A stretch of DNA of 64,000 nucleotides, from positions 5,102,501 to 5,166,500 of the forward strand of contig NZ_CP132203.1 in assembly GCF_030719035.1 (NCBI RefSeq), read 5' to 3'. The DNA is from Hahella sp. HNIBRBA332. Its GTDB lineage: Bacteria > Pseudomonadota > Gammaproteobacteria > Pseudomonadales > Oleiphilaceae. The translations under genes were made by a program, and so were the position numbers. The notes under the pieces were generated by a model, which did not search any database, was not told the origin of the DNA, and was given only the letters and a program-made list of their open reading frames with translations. Shown piece after piece: positions 25,260-34,098 of the stretch (within the stretch, counting starts at the first letter, position 1; the number at the start of each line of letters is the position of its first letter).

Positions 25260-25553
25260 TCAGGAATGCTTTCTTGAATCCAACACCTTCGCCATCACCA
25301 GTCCTAACACAAAGCTCATCAACAGACTCAGAAATGGACGTTCGCCGATTTTTTCTTCCGCCGCATGTACGGCTTTGTTGGACTTTTCACTGACAGCGCT
25401 TATCGCCTCTCCAGCTCGGGATTTGGTGTCGTTGTAAACCCCAGCGGACAGTTTGGCTATATCTTGGCGTAACGCATCCAAGTCTCTTTTAAGATTGGCG
25501 TAATCGGGGTTCTCGGTTCTATCGCGAGCAAATGCTTCTTCTCTGACACTCAT
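25260..25553 (-). CDS. DUF883 (ElaB/YqjD-type) membrane-anchored protein
   Basis: A 97-residue protein with a long charged helical N-terminal part (LKRDLDALRQDIAKLSAGVY, then a helix rich in Glu, Lys and Ala) and a single C-terminal membrane anchor (PFLSLLMSFVLGLVMAKVLD). This is the ElaB/YqjD pattern: tail-anchored proteins that can bind ribosomes or affect membrane physiology in stationary phase. AAGGAGACC precedes the ATG. Confidence 0.8.
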   Translation of the reverse strand: MSVREEAFARDRTENPDYANLKRDLDALRQDIAKLSAGVYNDTKSRAGEAISAVSEKSNKAVHAAEEKIGERPFLSLLMSFVLGLVMAKVLDSRKHS

Positions 25554-25925
25554 TTTCGGTCTCCTTGTTGGTTAGCAGGCGTCGCCTGACATGCGCCTGT
25601 CTGCAACAGGGAAATGGCAATTATCATGCCGCCGTCCTGATACCCCCACAACCACGCTGATGAGCAGGAGGAGTGATGAGCAACGCAAGAGCCGAGCCGG
25701 TGGTCGCCGTCCTCATACAACGTAATTTTTGCAACGCATTTGTGCAAAATTGCATATTTTGCAAAGCCGATTGCATATAACGTTCTCTTAGAGCGAAAGA
25801 GGATTGCCTCCAGGTCGATCTTGGACCAAGCTTTAACTTATCCCGAGTCTTTTCCGGACCAATCCAGGGAGGCGCGGTGGAAACTTCCGGTTGCTTTAAA
25901 TCGCATTTACATCGGGGGTGGGATT
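25554..25925. other. A+T-rich intergenic region between divergent genes
   Basis: About 370 bases separate the DUF883 gene and the lysin gene. The first half shows nothing clear. Around 25735-25780 it is strongly A+T rich with an inverted repeat and a repeated TTGCATAT (listed separately). A 65-codon minus-strand frame is not convincing. Confidence 0.5.
25743..25778. promoter_or_regulatory. Inverted repeat and repeated TTGCATAT
   Basis: TGCAAAAT (25743-25750) and ATTTTGCA (25756-25763) form an inverted repeat around TGCAT. TTGCATAT occurs at 25750-25757 and again at 25771-25778, 21 bp apart, two helical turns. This looks like a regulator-binding region serving either divergent gene. Confidence 0.4.
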
Positions 25926-26759
25926 ATGGTCGACACCTTACACGACAAACGTAACATTCCTTCCGTCGTTCGCGAGGCGCCCGCCTCAGAGCGATCTTCC
26001 AGATTCCAGGCGCTGACAGAAATCGCCTTCGCGAGACCGCTGGAAACCCTTAGCGTGGAGCAACTGCGCGAGCTGCAGATCGCGCTCCATCGCCTGGGAT
26101 ATCCAGTGGGTGACATTGACGGCCTTTATGGACCGAAAACCCGCAGCGCCTGGGCCGAATTCAAAATTGACGTGTTTCCGGGCAACCCAACGCTGGTCGG
26201 TCCCCAATCCCTGGCGGAACTGATCCGGCTCGCCACGGAGTGCTACGAGTCCGCACACTATGACTTCTCCAGCATGCCCCAGGTCAAACAAGCCATCTGT
26301 GACGAATGTAAAAAGCAAGGCATAGGACTGCCGCAACAAATCGCCTATGTGCTGGCGACGGTGCAATGGGAAACCGCGCAAACCTTCGAACCGGTCAAGG
26401 AAGCCTTCTGGTTAAGCGAGGAATGGCGCAAGCATAATCTGCGCTATTACCCCTACTACGGCCGCGGCTATGTACAGCTCACCTGGGAAAATAACTACCG
26501 TAAATATCAGCAGCTCCTGGGCGCGCCACTGGTGCAGGAACCCGATCTCGCCATGCAGCCGGAAATCGCCCTGTTCGTGCTAACTCATGGCTTCATGACC
26601 GGCGCCTTCACCGGCCACAAAATCTCAGACTACATCAACGAGAACAAGAAAGACTTCCTCAACGCCCGCCGCTGCATCAACGGACGCGACCGCGCCCATG
26701 AGATAGCGGAAATAGCGCAGGGGTATTTAGCTGGCGGGACGGTAAGCGGCGGCGGATAA
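25926..26759 (+). CDS. Peptidoglycan-binding GH19-like lysin
   Basis: A 277-residue protein without a signal peptide. Residues about 30-95 are a PG_binding_1 domain (LRELQIALHRLGYP, DIDGLYGPKTRSAWAEF). The C-terminal half is lysozyme-like of the GH19/chitinase class: IAYVLATVQWETAQTF (likely catalytic Glu) and YYGRGYVQLTWENNYRKY. The ATG at 25926 follows GGGGTGGGA. An upstream in-frame extension to 25740 runs through the A+T-rich control region and is rejected. Without an export signal it may be a phage-type lysin or a secreted toxin delivered by another system. It is convergent with the five-gene unknown cassette. Confidence 0.75.
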   Translation: MVDTLHDKRNIPSVVREAPASERSSRFQALTEIAFARPLETLSVEQLRELQIALHRLGYPVGDIDGLYGPKTRSAWAEFKIDVFPGNPTLVGPQSLAELIRLATECYESAHYDFSSMPQVKQAICDECKKQGIGLPQQIAYVLATVQWETAQTFEPVKEAFWLSEEWRKHNLRYYPYYGRGYVQLTWENNYRKYQQLLGAPLVQEPDLAMQPEIALFVLTHGFMTGAFTGHKISDYINENKKDFLNARRCINGRDRAHEIAEIAQGYLAGGTVSGGG

Positions 26760-26774
26760 CCGGTGAAAACCGTA

Positions 26775-27794
26775 TCAAATCGCCGCGCGTAACTGCTTTT
26801 TCAATATGGCGCGGGCTCGAAAAATCCCGCGCCACTCTTTAAAAGGGCCGCTGATATCATCAGAACAACAAAAGCTGAAATACTCACACAGGGAAAAGTG
26901 AGGGTTAAGGTTCGGGTTTGGAATACGTCTTGCGAAAATGGCTTTCGCCAGTTTATTAAGATCAGATGAAACTCGTAATCCATGAGGGACGAAATAGATA
27001 ACCAAACCCGCCAGTAGCCATCCGCTATAGTCACCGGAATACAGCTTATACCCAGTGGCGAAAAGCAGAACAAATACAATTAGCAGCAATAGGTTCGCGA
27101 TCACTTTACGTTCATGCAAAGCTTTGAGTCTCAAGCAAAATGCCGCTCCCTGGAATTCTGCGCCAAAAGCCTCAATCTCCCTTAAAATTTTGTTCCGATT
27201 GAAGAAACGATTGCCGACGGAGAAAAAATCATATTTGTGATAACTAAGCACTTCCCCAAACAGCTTCATTCCCAAGCCGCGCATCAGAGGGAGCAGTGTC
27301 GTCAGATCCTGAGTCGGCGCAATAAACCTCACATACTGTTTATCCAACACAATCCCGTCAATCCGTTGTAGCGCTTCAAAAAACAGCCGGGCGCCATCGC
27401 CATGCAGGGTCCATTCAATCTCCTGCCCTTTTTCTTGCGCCTCAATGATTGCATCAGCAAGTAGTGCTGATGCTTTTCCGATATAGGTATCCTGTGATGC
27501 TTTGAGCTTTCCTTTCGACTTCGCATACAAAAAAGGCGGCAAGTAAAACAACTCGTAATCAGGACCTATGGCTTCCTCGCCTTTGGCTCTCCAATTAAAA
27601 GGGGCGCAGGTCCATCGCGCCTGTTGACTGATAACCATGTCCATTCCCATGTTCATGCCATTTACCAACACAGAGGAACAGCGAACTCTCTCCCCTCGCT
27701 CCCCTGCAATACGGGCCTCTTTTGTCTGATGGATAAGATAAAAGCCCGGCGTTGCGTTCACTAAATCAAAGGAGTCAGCTTCTCTATCCAACAT
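26775..27794 (-). CDS. Unknown protein with two membrane helices (cassette gene 5)
   Basis: A 339-residue protein I do not recognise. The first 220 residues are soluble, with a HGDGARLFFEALQRIDGIVL segment; a hydrophobic hairpin follows (VIANLLLLIVFVLLFATGYK and WLLAGLVIYFVPHGLRV), then a cytosolic tail with clustered cysteines (SFCCSDD). It overlaps the preceding TPR gene by 34 bases and is the last of five co-directional overlapping genes. The region looks more A+T rich than its surroundings. Confidence 0.7.
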   Translation of the reverse strand: MLDREADSFDLVNATPGFYLIHQTKEARIAGERGERVRCSSVLVNGMNMGMDMVISQQARWTCAPFNWRAKGEEAIGPDYELFYLPPFLYAKSKGKLKASQDTYIGKASALLADAIIEAQEKGQEIEWTLHGDGARLFFEALQRIDGIVLDKQYVRFIAPTQDLTTLLPLMRGLGMKLFGEVLSYHKYDFFSVGNRFFNRNKILREIEAFGAEFQGAAFCLRLKALHERKVIANLLLLIVFVLLFATGYKLYSGDYSGWLLAGLVIYFVPHGLRVSSDLNKLAKAIFARRIPNPNLNPHFSLCEYFSFCCSDDISGPFKEWRGIFRARAILKKQLRAAI

Positions 27795-28711
27795 TTCTCT
27801 TTCCGTTTACATAAATGACGAATAGCGCCATACAAGACACCATACAACACGAGAGGCGCCACAAAACCACCAAACCCCACAGCGAAGAAAGTCCATTTAT
27901 CATTTGATTGCTCCATACTGGCGTCAAAGAGTTCGGTGAGAGGCAGCCCAAAGGCGATCCCTAAAAAAATCAGTACGCTATACGCCAACACCAGTGCGTC
28001 AAAACCAAGCTGACGCAGCTTCATGTAAAGCTGCCGCACGCCCTGCAAAAACGGTTTACTCCTGGTCTCAATCTGGCTTAACAACTCCATGGCGTCAGCG
28101 CTTTTTCTATTCGCCGCAAGCCCCCAGAATATATGGCTTCGCGCTTCTTCATACTTATTCAACTGAATACAAATTCGCGCCATCAACATCAGCGCCCGCT
28201 GATTAGTCCCTTCCAGGCGTAATGCGCGATCGCCATAGAAATAAGCCTGATCCCATTCTGAGCTGTCGCAGTAAAACTCCGCCAGGGCGTAAAAGACAGC
28301 AAAATCATTTGGGCGCTCAGACAAGAGCTTCTTCAACGGCGCCTGGATATCTGATCCCTGCTGCAGGCGATCCAGCCGAAGAGAAGCGATTTGGTAGGCA
28401 GTAGATTGCGGCTCTAATTCCAAAGCCAGCTCAATATGCCTGCGAGCGGCGTCATAGTGTTTGATAGCTTCAGAAACGGCCGCAGCTGCGTAATGGCAAA
28501 ATGCGCTGCGACGATCTTCCGCCACGCCACGTTGGGCTTCCACCCGCGCCGCCAGCATCCGGTTTTGCGGAATAAGACATAACGCCAACAGAGCATGCCC
28601 CTCAGCCGATGGAGTCGAATCCAGTATATCTTTCAGCTGCCACGTAGCTTTTTCATAATCCAGATGGCTATAACTGCGCCATGCCTTACTAAGGCTTCTA
28701 TCGAGCTTCAT
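27761..28711 (-). CDS. TPR-repeat protein with C-terminal membrane helices (cassette gene 4)
   Basis: A 316-residue protein. Residues 20-215 are TPR-like helical pairs (for example HYDAARRHIELALELEPQST, WDQAYFYGDRALRLEGTNQR, KYEEARSHIFWGLAANRKSA). Residues about 235-300 have two helices (LGFDALVLAYSVLIFLGIAF and WTFFAVGFGGFVAPLVLYG). It probably scaffolds proteins at the inner membrane. Its ATG overlaps the stop of the previous gene (ATGA). Function unknown. Confidence 0.72.
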   Translation of the reverse strand: MKLDRSLSKAWRSYSHLDYEKATWQLKDILDSTPSAEGHALLALCLIPQNRMLAARVEAQRGVAEDRRSAFCHYAAAAVSEAIKHYDAARRHIELALELEPQSTAYQIASLRLDRLQQGSDIQAPLKKLLSERPNDFAVFYALAEFYCDSSEWDQAYFYGDRALRLEGTNQRALMLMARICIQLNKYEEARSHIFWGLAANRKSADAMELLSQIETRSKPFLQGVRQLYMKLRQLGFDALVLAYSVLIFLGIAFGLPLTELFDASMEQSNDKWTFFAVGFGGFVAPLVLYGVLYGAIRHLCKRKEKCWIEKLTPLI

Positions 28712-29187
28712 ATTATACCCATGAGAACAAGGCGCCCTATCTCTGAGAAGTGATCAGGCGCGTCCAAAGCCCCCACAGCCATAGCAAGTACTCCGGCGGC
28801 GACTAAATCAAACTCATTGTCTTTGTCCTTGAACTTCGATCTATCGCTCCATGGACTTCGCGACACAAAGAGATAAACAGTGATGCACAACTTCCATGTA
28901 ACCAACACCAGCAAACATCCCTCATACCCTAGAGAATCGGGAGCAAACAGGGGCAGCAGCAGTCCTGCAAGCAGGTAGCTGCCTGTAACGCCTACCACCA
29001 CAGCGGCTATTTCCCTGATATAGCGCGGATTACCTGCTATCCATCCCCCTAGAATAAACAAGGGCCAGCCAAGCCAAACGCCATTCACAAGAAAAGCAAT
29101 CAAGGGCGTTATCGGGTTAGAGATCAAATACGCAAAATAGTACTTGTGGGCCCCGTGTCCTTCATCCGCAAGCTTATAGTCGCTCAT
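28708..29187 (-). CDS. Small polytopic membrane protein (cassette gene 3)
   Basis: A 159-residue protein with about four hydrophobic helices (PLIAFLVNGVWLGWPLFILG, EIAAVVVGVTGSYLLAGLLL, LLVLVTWKLCITVYLFV, and a last one near the C-terminus). A hydrophilic loop SRSPWSDRSKFKDKDNEFD lies between helices 3 and 4. The ATG follows GGGAG. No family recognised. It overlaps both neighbours. Confidence 0.68.
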   Translation of the reverse strand: MSDYKLADEGHGAHKYYFAYLISNPITPLIAFLVNGVWLGWPLFILGGWIAGNPRYIREIAAVVVGVTGSYLLAGLLLPLFAPDSLGYEGCLLVLVTWKLCITVYLFVSRSPWSDRSKFKDKDNEFDLVAAGVLAMAVGALDAPDHFSEIGRLVLMGII

Positions 29188-30067
29188 TGCCGCTCCCTGG
29201 TTTTGTTCCGGTCATTGTCGCCGGCCAGTCGGCCTTTCTCAGGAGCGGGAACCTCCCGGACTCTGTCTCGCTGGATTTGTAACAAACGCTGGCGAGAAAC
29301 TCCGCCATATTTTGTTTGACCAGTTCCATAAAATTGGTGTCTTTGGTGTCGCTGGGACCTTTTTGCGAGGAAAGCTCTACGGAAACCTGAAGCAGATGCT
29401 CGCTTGTCAGCGGAAGCAGGTAGAAAAGTCGCCGATAGGCGCCTGGAATACGCACCTCATAGTGAAACCACGTCAGCCCGTTAGCCTCTTTTTCCATCAG
29501 ATCGTCCATGGTTATGGGGTACTGAAGCTGCTGTCCCGAATACACCTTGCCCGCTTCAAAGCGTATTACCTTATGCATAGATTTTTTCGGTAAATAGACA
29601 GTCGCATACAGTTCCCGCCAGTCGTCCTCACACGCTTTTAATAGCCACCGCTTCAGCGACCCAGCGCTACGAAAGTCAGTGTCGCTATTCATACAGGGCA
29701 ACCGACATAGTTCCATCTCCAGCAGGGCCTCTCCCACTACTCCCTCATGGTCGCAATAGCCCCACCCGGCATAAACAATGGATAACCTTCTGACCGGAAC
29801 ATCGTCTAGCCTCGTCAGTAAAGTCTCTTTATAAAGATCCGCTTGCTTGGAAATAAAGTACGATTTTCGCTGCTCACCCCAAGAGGTCGTCTGAGAGGCC
29901 GAGCTTACTGGCAGCGAAAAGCTTAGTGTGCTCCGAGACAGCAGGATTTCACGCACTGGAGCAGACTTGAAATCCGGCCCCGAGAGACTCGATCTGGACC
30001 CTAAAGGCAGGACTGATTCGCCTTGCTGGAGTGCGCCTTTTCGCCGTGCGCGGTTAAACCACTTCAT
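29174..30067 (-). CDS. Unknown soluble protein (cassette gene 2)
   Basis: A 297-residue protein without signal peptide or membrane helices, beginning MKWFNRARRKGALQQGESVL. It has a Ser-rich first 60 residues and a mixed alpha/beta remainder with LSIVYAGWGYCDHEGVVGEA and FHYEVRIPGAYRRLFYLLPL. The ATG at 30067 is preceded by AGGAGG. It overlaps gene 1 by 14 bases and gene 3 by 14 bases. The character recalls large-interface immunity or adaptor proteins, but no family is recognised. Confidence 0.68.
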   Translation of the reverse strand: MKWFNRARRKGALQQGESVLPLGSRSSLSGPDFKSAPVREILLSRSTLSFSLPVSSASQTTSWGEQRKSYFISKQADLYKETLLTRLDDVPVRRLSIVYAGWGYCDHEGVVGEALLEMELCRLPCMNSDTDFRSAGSLKRWLLKACEDDWRELYATVYLPKKSMHKVIRFEAGKVYSGQQLQYPITMDDLMEKEANGLTWFHYEVRIPGAYRRLFYLLPLTSEHLLQVSVELSSQKGPSDTKDTNFMELVKQNMAEFLASVCYKSSETESGRFPLLRKADWPATMTGTKPGSGNERL

Positions 30068-30914
30068 CCGCCCTCCTGTCCGCAATATGGACGTCCGTTC
30101 TGGCGTAAGGAGAGTATATGACCCGAATTTCGCGCATCAGATTTCGAATATCGAGAGGGATGACATCGTCAACGTTCAGGTTGGGACTGAAATAGTCAGG
30201 TGTTTTGTCGTCGAGATAAAAAGTAAGGGTGACAACATGGCTGGGAGTCACCGCCGCGTGGGCGACCACGTGGCCATGGTCATGAGGTCTATAGGCTTCA
30301 TATATCAGCCAGGGAACGCCATTGATCAAACAAGTAAGCAGTTCCTCCGGTTGTCGAGGACGTCGCCAAAGTCGCAAGTCTTCGACAATATTTTTTCCTT
30401 CCAACTCATTCCCATAAACAGCCTTGATCAATTTACCAAAGGCTTTTACCGAATCTTTATGGCTATCCCGCCCCCCTAGCCCCAATTCTTCGAGGCGTTC
30501 GGCAACGATCTGTTTATCTTTCTCCCTAAACGACTTCTGTACGGAGGTTAACACCCACTCAGCCAACTGCTCGATGTCGCGTAAATCCAAACCATCACTG
30601 TCTTGCGCCCACACCAACTTGGCGAACACACGCAATTCCGCCACAGGATTCGCTTTCTTTGATGCGCCGGATAAATGATAGGGAAGGACGAACTTCAGGA
30701 GATCAATATACGGGAGCCGGTCCCACATCTCGTAACTCAACTCCTGATAGATATCGTACACACCACACAAGCCCAGAGAGATGTGACGAGCTTGCGCCGG
30801 GTAAGGAATGTTCAGCACGATGCCGGAAAGGTTGACCAAATAACGAGGCATCGCGGCGAAGTCATGTCGGACAATGGCGTTCTGAGCCGAATGCGGTGCA
30901 GCTGATGTGGACAT
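30054..30914 (-). CDS. Unknown soluble protein (cassette gene 1)
   Basis: A 286-residue protein, apparently cytoplasmic, first of the five overlapping genes. A helical centre (ELRVFAKLVWAQDSDGLDLR, SVQKSFREKDKQIVAERLEE) is followed by a beta-rich part with histidines (YEAYRPHDHGHVVAHAAVTP) and a VIYSPYARTDVHIAD end. AAGGGAG lies nine bases before the ATG. No family recognised. Confidence 0.68.
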   Translation of the reverse strand: MSTSAAPHSAQNAIVRHDFAAMPRYLVNLSGIVLNIPYPAQARHISLGLCGVYDIYQELSYEMWDRLPYIDLLKFVLPYHLSGASKKANPVAELRVFAKLVWAQDSDGLDLRDIEQLAEWVLTSVQKSFREKDKQIVAERLEELGLGGRDSHKDSVKAFGKLIKAVYGNELEGKNIVEDLRLWRRPRQPEELLTCLINGVPWLIYEAYRPHDHGHVVAHAAVTPSHVVTLTFYLDDKTPDYFSPNLNVDDVIPLDIRNLMREIRVIYSPYARTDVHIADRRADEVV

Positions 30915-31077
30915 GTACTCCCTTAACTTCGTGTGTCATCCATATAGAAACTGGATGTCGCCTTGGGCGGGCAGGAAATTTTGGGAGAAAAGTTTAAAGA
31001 ATCGGGCAGTGAGATAAATAATCCATTCAGACTATTTCGCTCCCGCTACCCCTTGAAAGACACGCCCCCCAACGAGC

Positions 31078-31776
31078 TTAGCGTGCCGCCCCACGCAATA
31101 TGGCGATCCAGCGCCATAAACGGAACATGTCCGCCAGGGTGTTGGCGACGTAGGTGAAAGACTCCGCTCTCAGTATGCGACGCACGGCGGCTTCCTGTCG
31201 GGGGGTAATGTATTCTCCGTCTACCAGGATCGGCAGCGCTTTGTTAAAGCTGGCGTCCCACTCCAGCGGTAATACGACCATCTGCGCCGCCACGGAAGCC
31301 AGCAATGCAATCAAGCCTGTGGCGATGGTTAGCAGCACCAGTTGCGGGACGTGCAGCACCGCCAGAATGACAGGGGAAAACATGAAAATAGTGAGCGCCA
31401 GTTTTTCCGCAGACTGGGCTGCCGGAGAGTATTTCGCTCGCAGCTTGGTGATGTTCTCGCCGCGAGCGTATTGGATGGCGTGCCCGACTTCATGGGCGGC
31501 GACAGCAACGGCCGTCAGGGATTTGCCACGGAATGTCTCAGGACTCAAACGAATGGTTTTTTCTTGTGTCGAGTAGTGGTCGCCGCCGGACTGCGCCATA
31601 ACCACTCTGACGTCATCCAGTCCGAAGCGTTGGACCAGATGGGAAGCCAACTCGCCGCCGGTGCCCGGCATATCGGCGATATCAGCGGAATACTTTTTCT
31701 TTACATGGCGGACCCATAAGTGCGGACCAGCGATGACGATTGCTAATACGGATGCGATTATTATTATCAGGTGCAT
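31078..31776 (-). CDS. Membrane-anchored neutral zinc metallopeptidase (YugP-like)
   Basis: A 232-residue protein with an N-terminal anchor (MHLIIIIASVLAIVIAGPHL), a zincin motif HEVGH at residues 95-99, and two further helices. SGGDHYSTQEKTIRLSPE precedes the motif, and LEWDASFNKALPILVDG includes the Glu likely to be the third metal ligand. This matches the Zn_peptidase_2 family (B. subtilis YugP), membrane proteases of unknown substrate. There is no clear ribosome site before the ATG. Confidence 0.87.
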   Translation of the reverse strand: MHLIIIIASVLAIVIAGPHLWVRHVKKKYSADIADMPGTGGELASHLVQRFGLDDVRVVMAQSGGDHYSTQEKTIRLSPETFRGKSLTAVAVAAHEVGHAIQYARGENITKLRAKYSPAAQSAEKLALTIFMFSPVILAVLHVPQLVLLTIATGLIALLASVAAQMVVLPLEWDASFNKALPILVDGEYITPRQEAAVRRILRAESFTYVANTLADMFRLWRWIAILRGAAR

Positions 31777-32130
31777 ACTATTACGCTCTCACAAAAACCA
31801 AGCCTACCTTCACTACATCCCCACCGGTTATCCGATGCATTTCGTGCAGCAGTTTCTGCTTCGTCTGGGAGCCCTCCGAGCCAGACGAGATTCGGGCTGT
31901 CTTCGCCAAGCCGGCTTCCTGCCGCCTTCTTAGTAATAAATTCAACGCTGACGCTCTGCGCCGTCGTGATCGAAAGTTATTTCAATCGATCTTTTTATTC
32001 CTTAGACAGGGTTAGAGTGTAGCCTCAATACTCAGCTTAGGCAAAAAAGACTATACGCAAAGGAAGTATGGGCTAATCCACTCTTATTAACCCATAGCGT
32101 CAATCTGCCGTCAGAGGCCTCAATGAATAT
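31777..32130. other. Intergenic region, nothing clear
   Basis: About 350 bases between two minus-strand genes. Becomes A+T rich near 31970-32110, where the protease promoter and the end of the kinase transcript must lie. No hairpin with a T tract or coding frame was found. Confidence 0.45.
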
Positions 32131-33429
32131 TTAGTCATCCTCTTCCGCCTCCTCCTCAGGCTGGGTTACCGGAAGCCAGATAGTGAATGTCGTCCCCTCT
32201 CCTGGCTTGCTGCTCACTTCCATACGTCCATGATGTTTCTGCACGATGCTGTATGACACCGACAGCCCCAATCCCGTTCCTTTACCTACGGGTTTAGTGG
32301 TGAAAAACGGTTCGAAGATACGATTGAGATTCTCCGTAGAGATGCCGGAACCGGAGTCGGATATCCGAATGAATACCATATCGTCCTGTAACCCTGTGGA
32401 GATTTTGATGACGCCCTGCTTTTCAATTGCATGCGCCGCATTCACGATCAGGTTCATGAACACCTGATTGATCTGGGACGCGATACATTGCACCCGGGGA
32501 ATATCGCCATAGTCTTTTTGCACTTCGGCTTTAAACTTCACCTCGTTCCATACGACATTGAGCGTGCTGTCCATGCCATTATGCAGATCCGCCAACTGCC
32601 AGTCGGATTCGCCGACATGCGAAAAGCCCTTCAAGTCCTGCACAATGCGTTTGACTCGCTCGATCCCATCCTTGGATTCGTTGACCAGCGTAACCAGATC
32701 TTCTTTCAGATAATCGAAGTCATATTCTTCCTTGGCCTTGTTGACGGCGTCCCGAATCGCTGTGTCGCCCACCTTCTCAAACTGTTGTTCATAAACTTCA
32801 ATGACCGCCAACAGATCATTCACCATATGCCCCAGAGACCCCATGTTGGAGTACACATAGCCGGTAGGGTTGTTGATCTCATGGGCCACGCCTGCCGCCA
32901 ACTGCCCAATAGCCGCCATCTTTTCTGACTGCAGCAATTGATTCTGCGCCTCTTCCAGCTTGGCGATGAGTTTCTTCTGTTCCTGCTTTTCGTGTTCCAG
33001 ACGGGCGGTCAGCTGCTCCAGTTGCAGGGTTTGTTCAGCCACCTCGGTGACGTCAGTGATCATGATCAATACGCCAGTGACTTCATCCTTTTCATCCGTT
33101 AAGGGGGAAAAGGTGGCGTTCTGATACATCACATCAAGCCCTCCTGTCATCGGACGGCTGGTAGGGAAACGAAAGATGTAGGGGCGTTTTTTCCAGTCGG
33201 TGAACGCCATGTTTTGAATGGTGTACACCGTGTCGATTTTTTTCTTGAACCAGCTTTGCGGCAGGTCGGGAAATACGTCAAAGATGCTTTTGTCGATCGC
33301 GTTCGCTTCGCCGCTGTTGATCTGCATGAATTCGTTCCAAAAACAGATCCGGCAGTCCTGATCCAGAATGACGATCCCCATGCTGATTTGCTGCAGCACA
33401 TTCTCCAACAGCTTTTGTTCGAACGACAT
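32131..33429 (-). CDS. PAS-domain sensor histidine kinase
   Basis: A 432-residue soluble kinase. Residues 10-130 are a PAS domain (MGIVILDQDCRICFWNEFMQ, then VTGVLIMITDVTEVAEQ), residues 130-175 a coiled coil, followed by the phospho-acceptor motif GQLAAGVAHEINNPTGYVYS, an N box (FMNLIVNAAHAIEKQG) and G boxes (GKGTGLGLSVSYSIVQKHHG). The tail is acidic (EEEAEEDD). GGAAGGAG precedes the ATG at 33429. It follows a CheY-like and a CheC-like gene on the same strand, making a small signalling unit. Confidence 0.92.
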   Translation of the reverse strand: MSFEQKLLENVLQQISMGIVILDQDCRICFWNEFMQINSGEANAIDKSIFDVFPDLPQSWFKKKIDTVYTIQNMAFTDWKKRPYIFRFPTSRPMTGGLDVMYQNATFSPLTDEKDEVTGVLIMITDVTEVAEQTLQLEQLTARLEHEKQEQKKLIAKLEEAQNQLLQSEKMAAIGQLAAGVAHEINNPTGYVYSNMGSLGHMVNDLLAVIEVYEQQFEKVGDTAIRDAVNKAKEEYDFDYLKEDLVTLVNESKDGIERVKRIVQDLKGFSHVGESDWQLADLHNGMDSTLNVVWNEVKFKAEVQKDYGDIPRVQCIASQINQVFMNLIVNAAHAIEKQGVIKISTGLQDDMVFIRISDSGSGISTENLNRIFEPFFTTKPVGKGTGLGLSVSYSIVQKHHGRMEVSSKPGEGTTFTIWLPVTQPEEEAEEDD

Positions 33430-33490
33430 CCCCACTCCTTCCCGCAAGTCCTTTACTTACGCGCGTCTTTCGCCAAACGCGCGCCATGGG

Positions 33491-34096
33491 TCAAACGCCT
33501 TTGAGCAACTTATCCACTGCGGTGACGACAGTGGCGATGGATTCATTCGCAATACAGATCAGTAATTCACAGAAAAAGGCGTGCGCTTCAATTTTGAACT
33601 GGATTTCCACCAGCAGCGCTTCTGAATCCTGAGGCAGACGTTGGTTTTCGAGAGCTTCCGCCACGGTCTTTCCCTCCACCAACAGCCCGGGGGTGGAGAA
33701 CGACGATTTACTGAAATTCAGCTGCTGGCTCAAGCCGGTAATGCAGGCTCCCACCAGAATATTGGTAACGTCGAGAATCAGCTCTTCCTTGATCCGTTGG
33801 GTGTCGCCTCCCTGGGAATACCCCATCAATTCGGCCAACTCATTGGCGCCGTTCATGCCGTAAAAGATCACCACCTCACCCCGCAATGGCCCCACAAAGG
33901 ACTGCCGGGTGGCGATGATGGGCGTATCGCCGAGTCGCTTGATCAACTCCGGGTCGGACTGAGATTTGAGGGAGTAGAGCTTCGGCGCGGACAGGACAAC
34001 AAAGGTTTCAATCAGGCGAGCAAGCCTGTTAGCGCCCTGCCCCATGGCGATATTGAATATTTCCTGCAGCGCGTCTAACTGGTCTTGAGTAAACAT
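33491..34096 (-). CDS. cheC: CheC-like phosphatase
   Basis: A 201-residue CheC/CheX/FliY-type phosphatase that removes phosphate from CheY-like regulators. The first active-site motif is complete: D8-x3-E12-x2-N15-x22-P38. The second (E105-x3-D109-x2-N112, Pro at 136) has Asp where Glu is expected and a one-residue shift, so probably only one site works. It begins two bases after the CheY-like gene, the obvious substrate. Confidence 0.82.
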   Translation of the reverse strand: MFTQDQLDALQEIFNIAMGQGANRLARLIETFVVLSAPKLYSLKSQSDPELIKRLGDTPIIATRQSFVGPLRGEVVIFYGMNGANELAELMGYSQGGDTQRIKEELILDVTNILVGACITGLSQQLNFSKSSFSTPGLLVEGKTVAEALENQRLPQDSEALLVEIQFKIEAHAFFCELLICIANESIATVVTAVDKLLKGV

Positions 34097-34098
34097 CT

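Noticed and set aside
25550..25747. 65-codon minus-strand frame between DUF883 and lysin genes
   Set aside because: No ribosome site, odd composition, no likeness to any family.
25740..25925. 62-codon N-terminal extension of the lysin gene
   Set aside because: Runs through an A+T-rich control region without a ribosome site; the ATG at 25926 has a good one.
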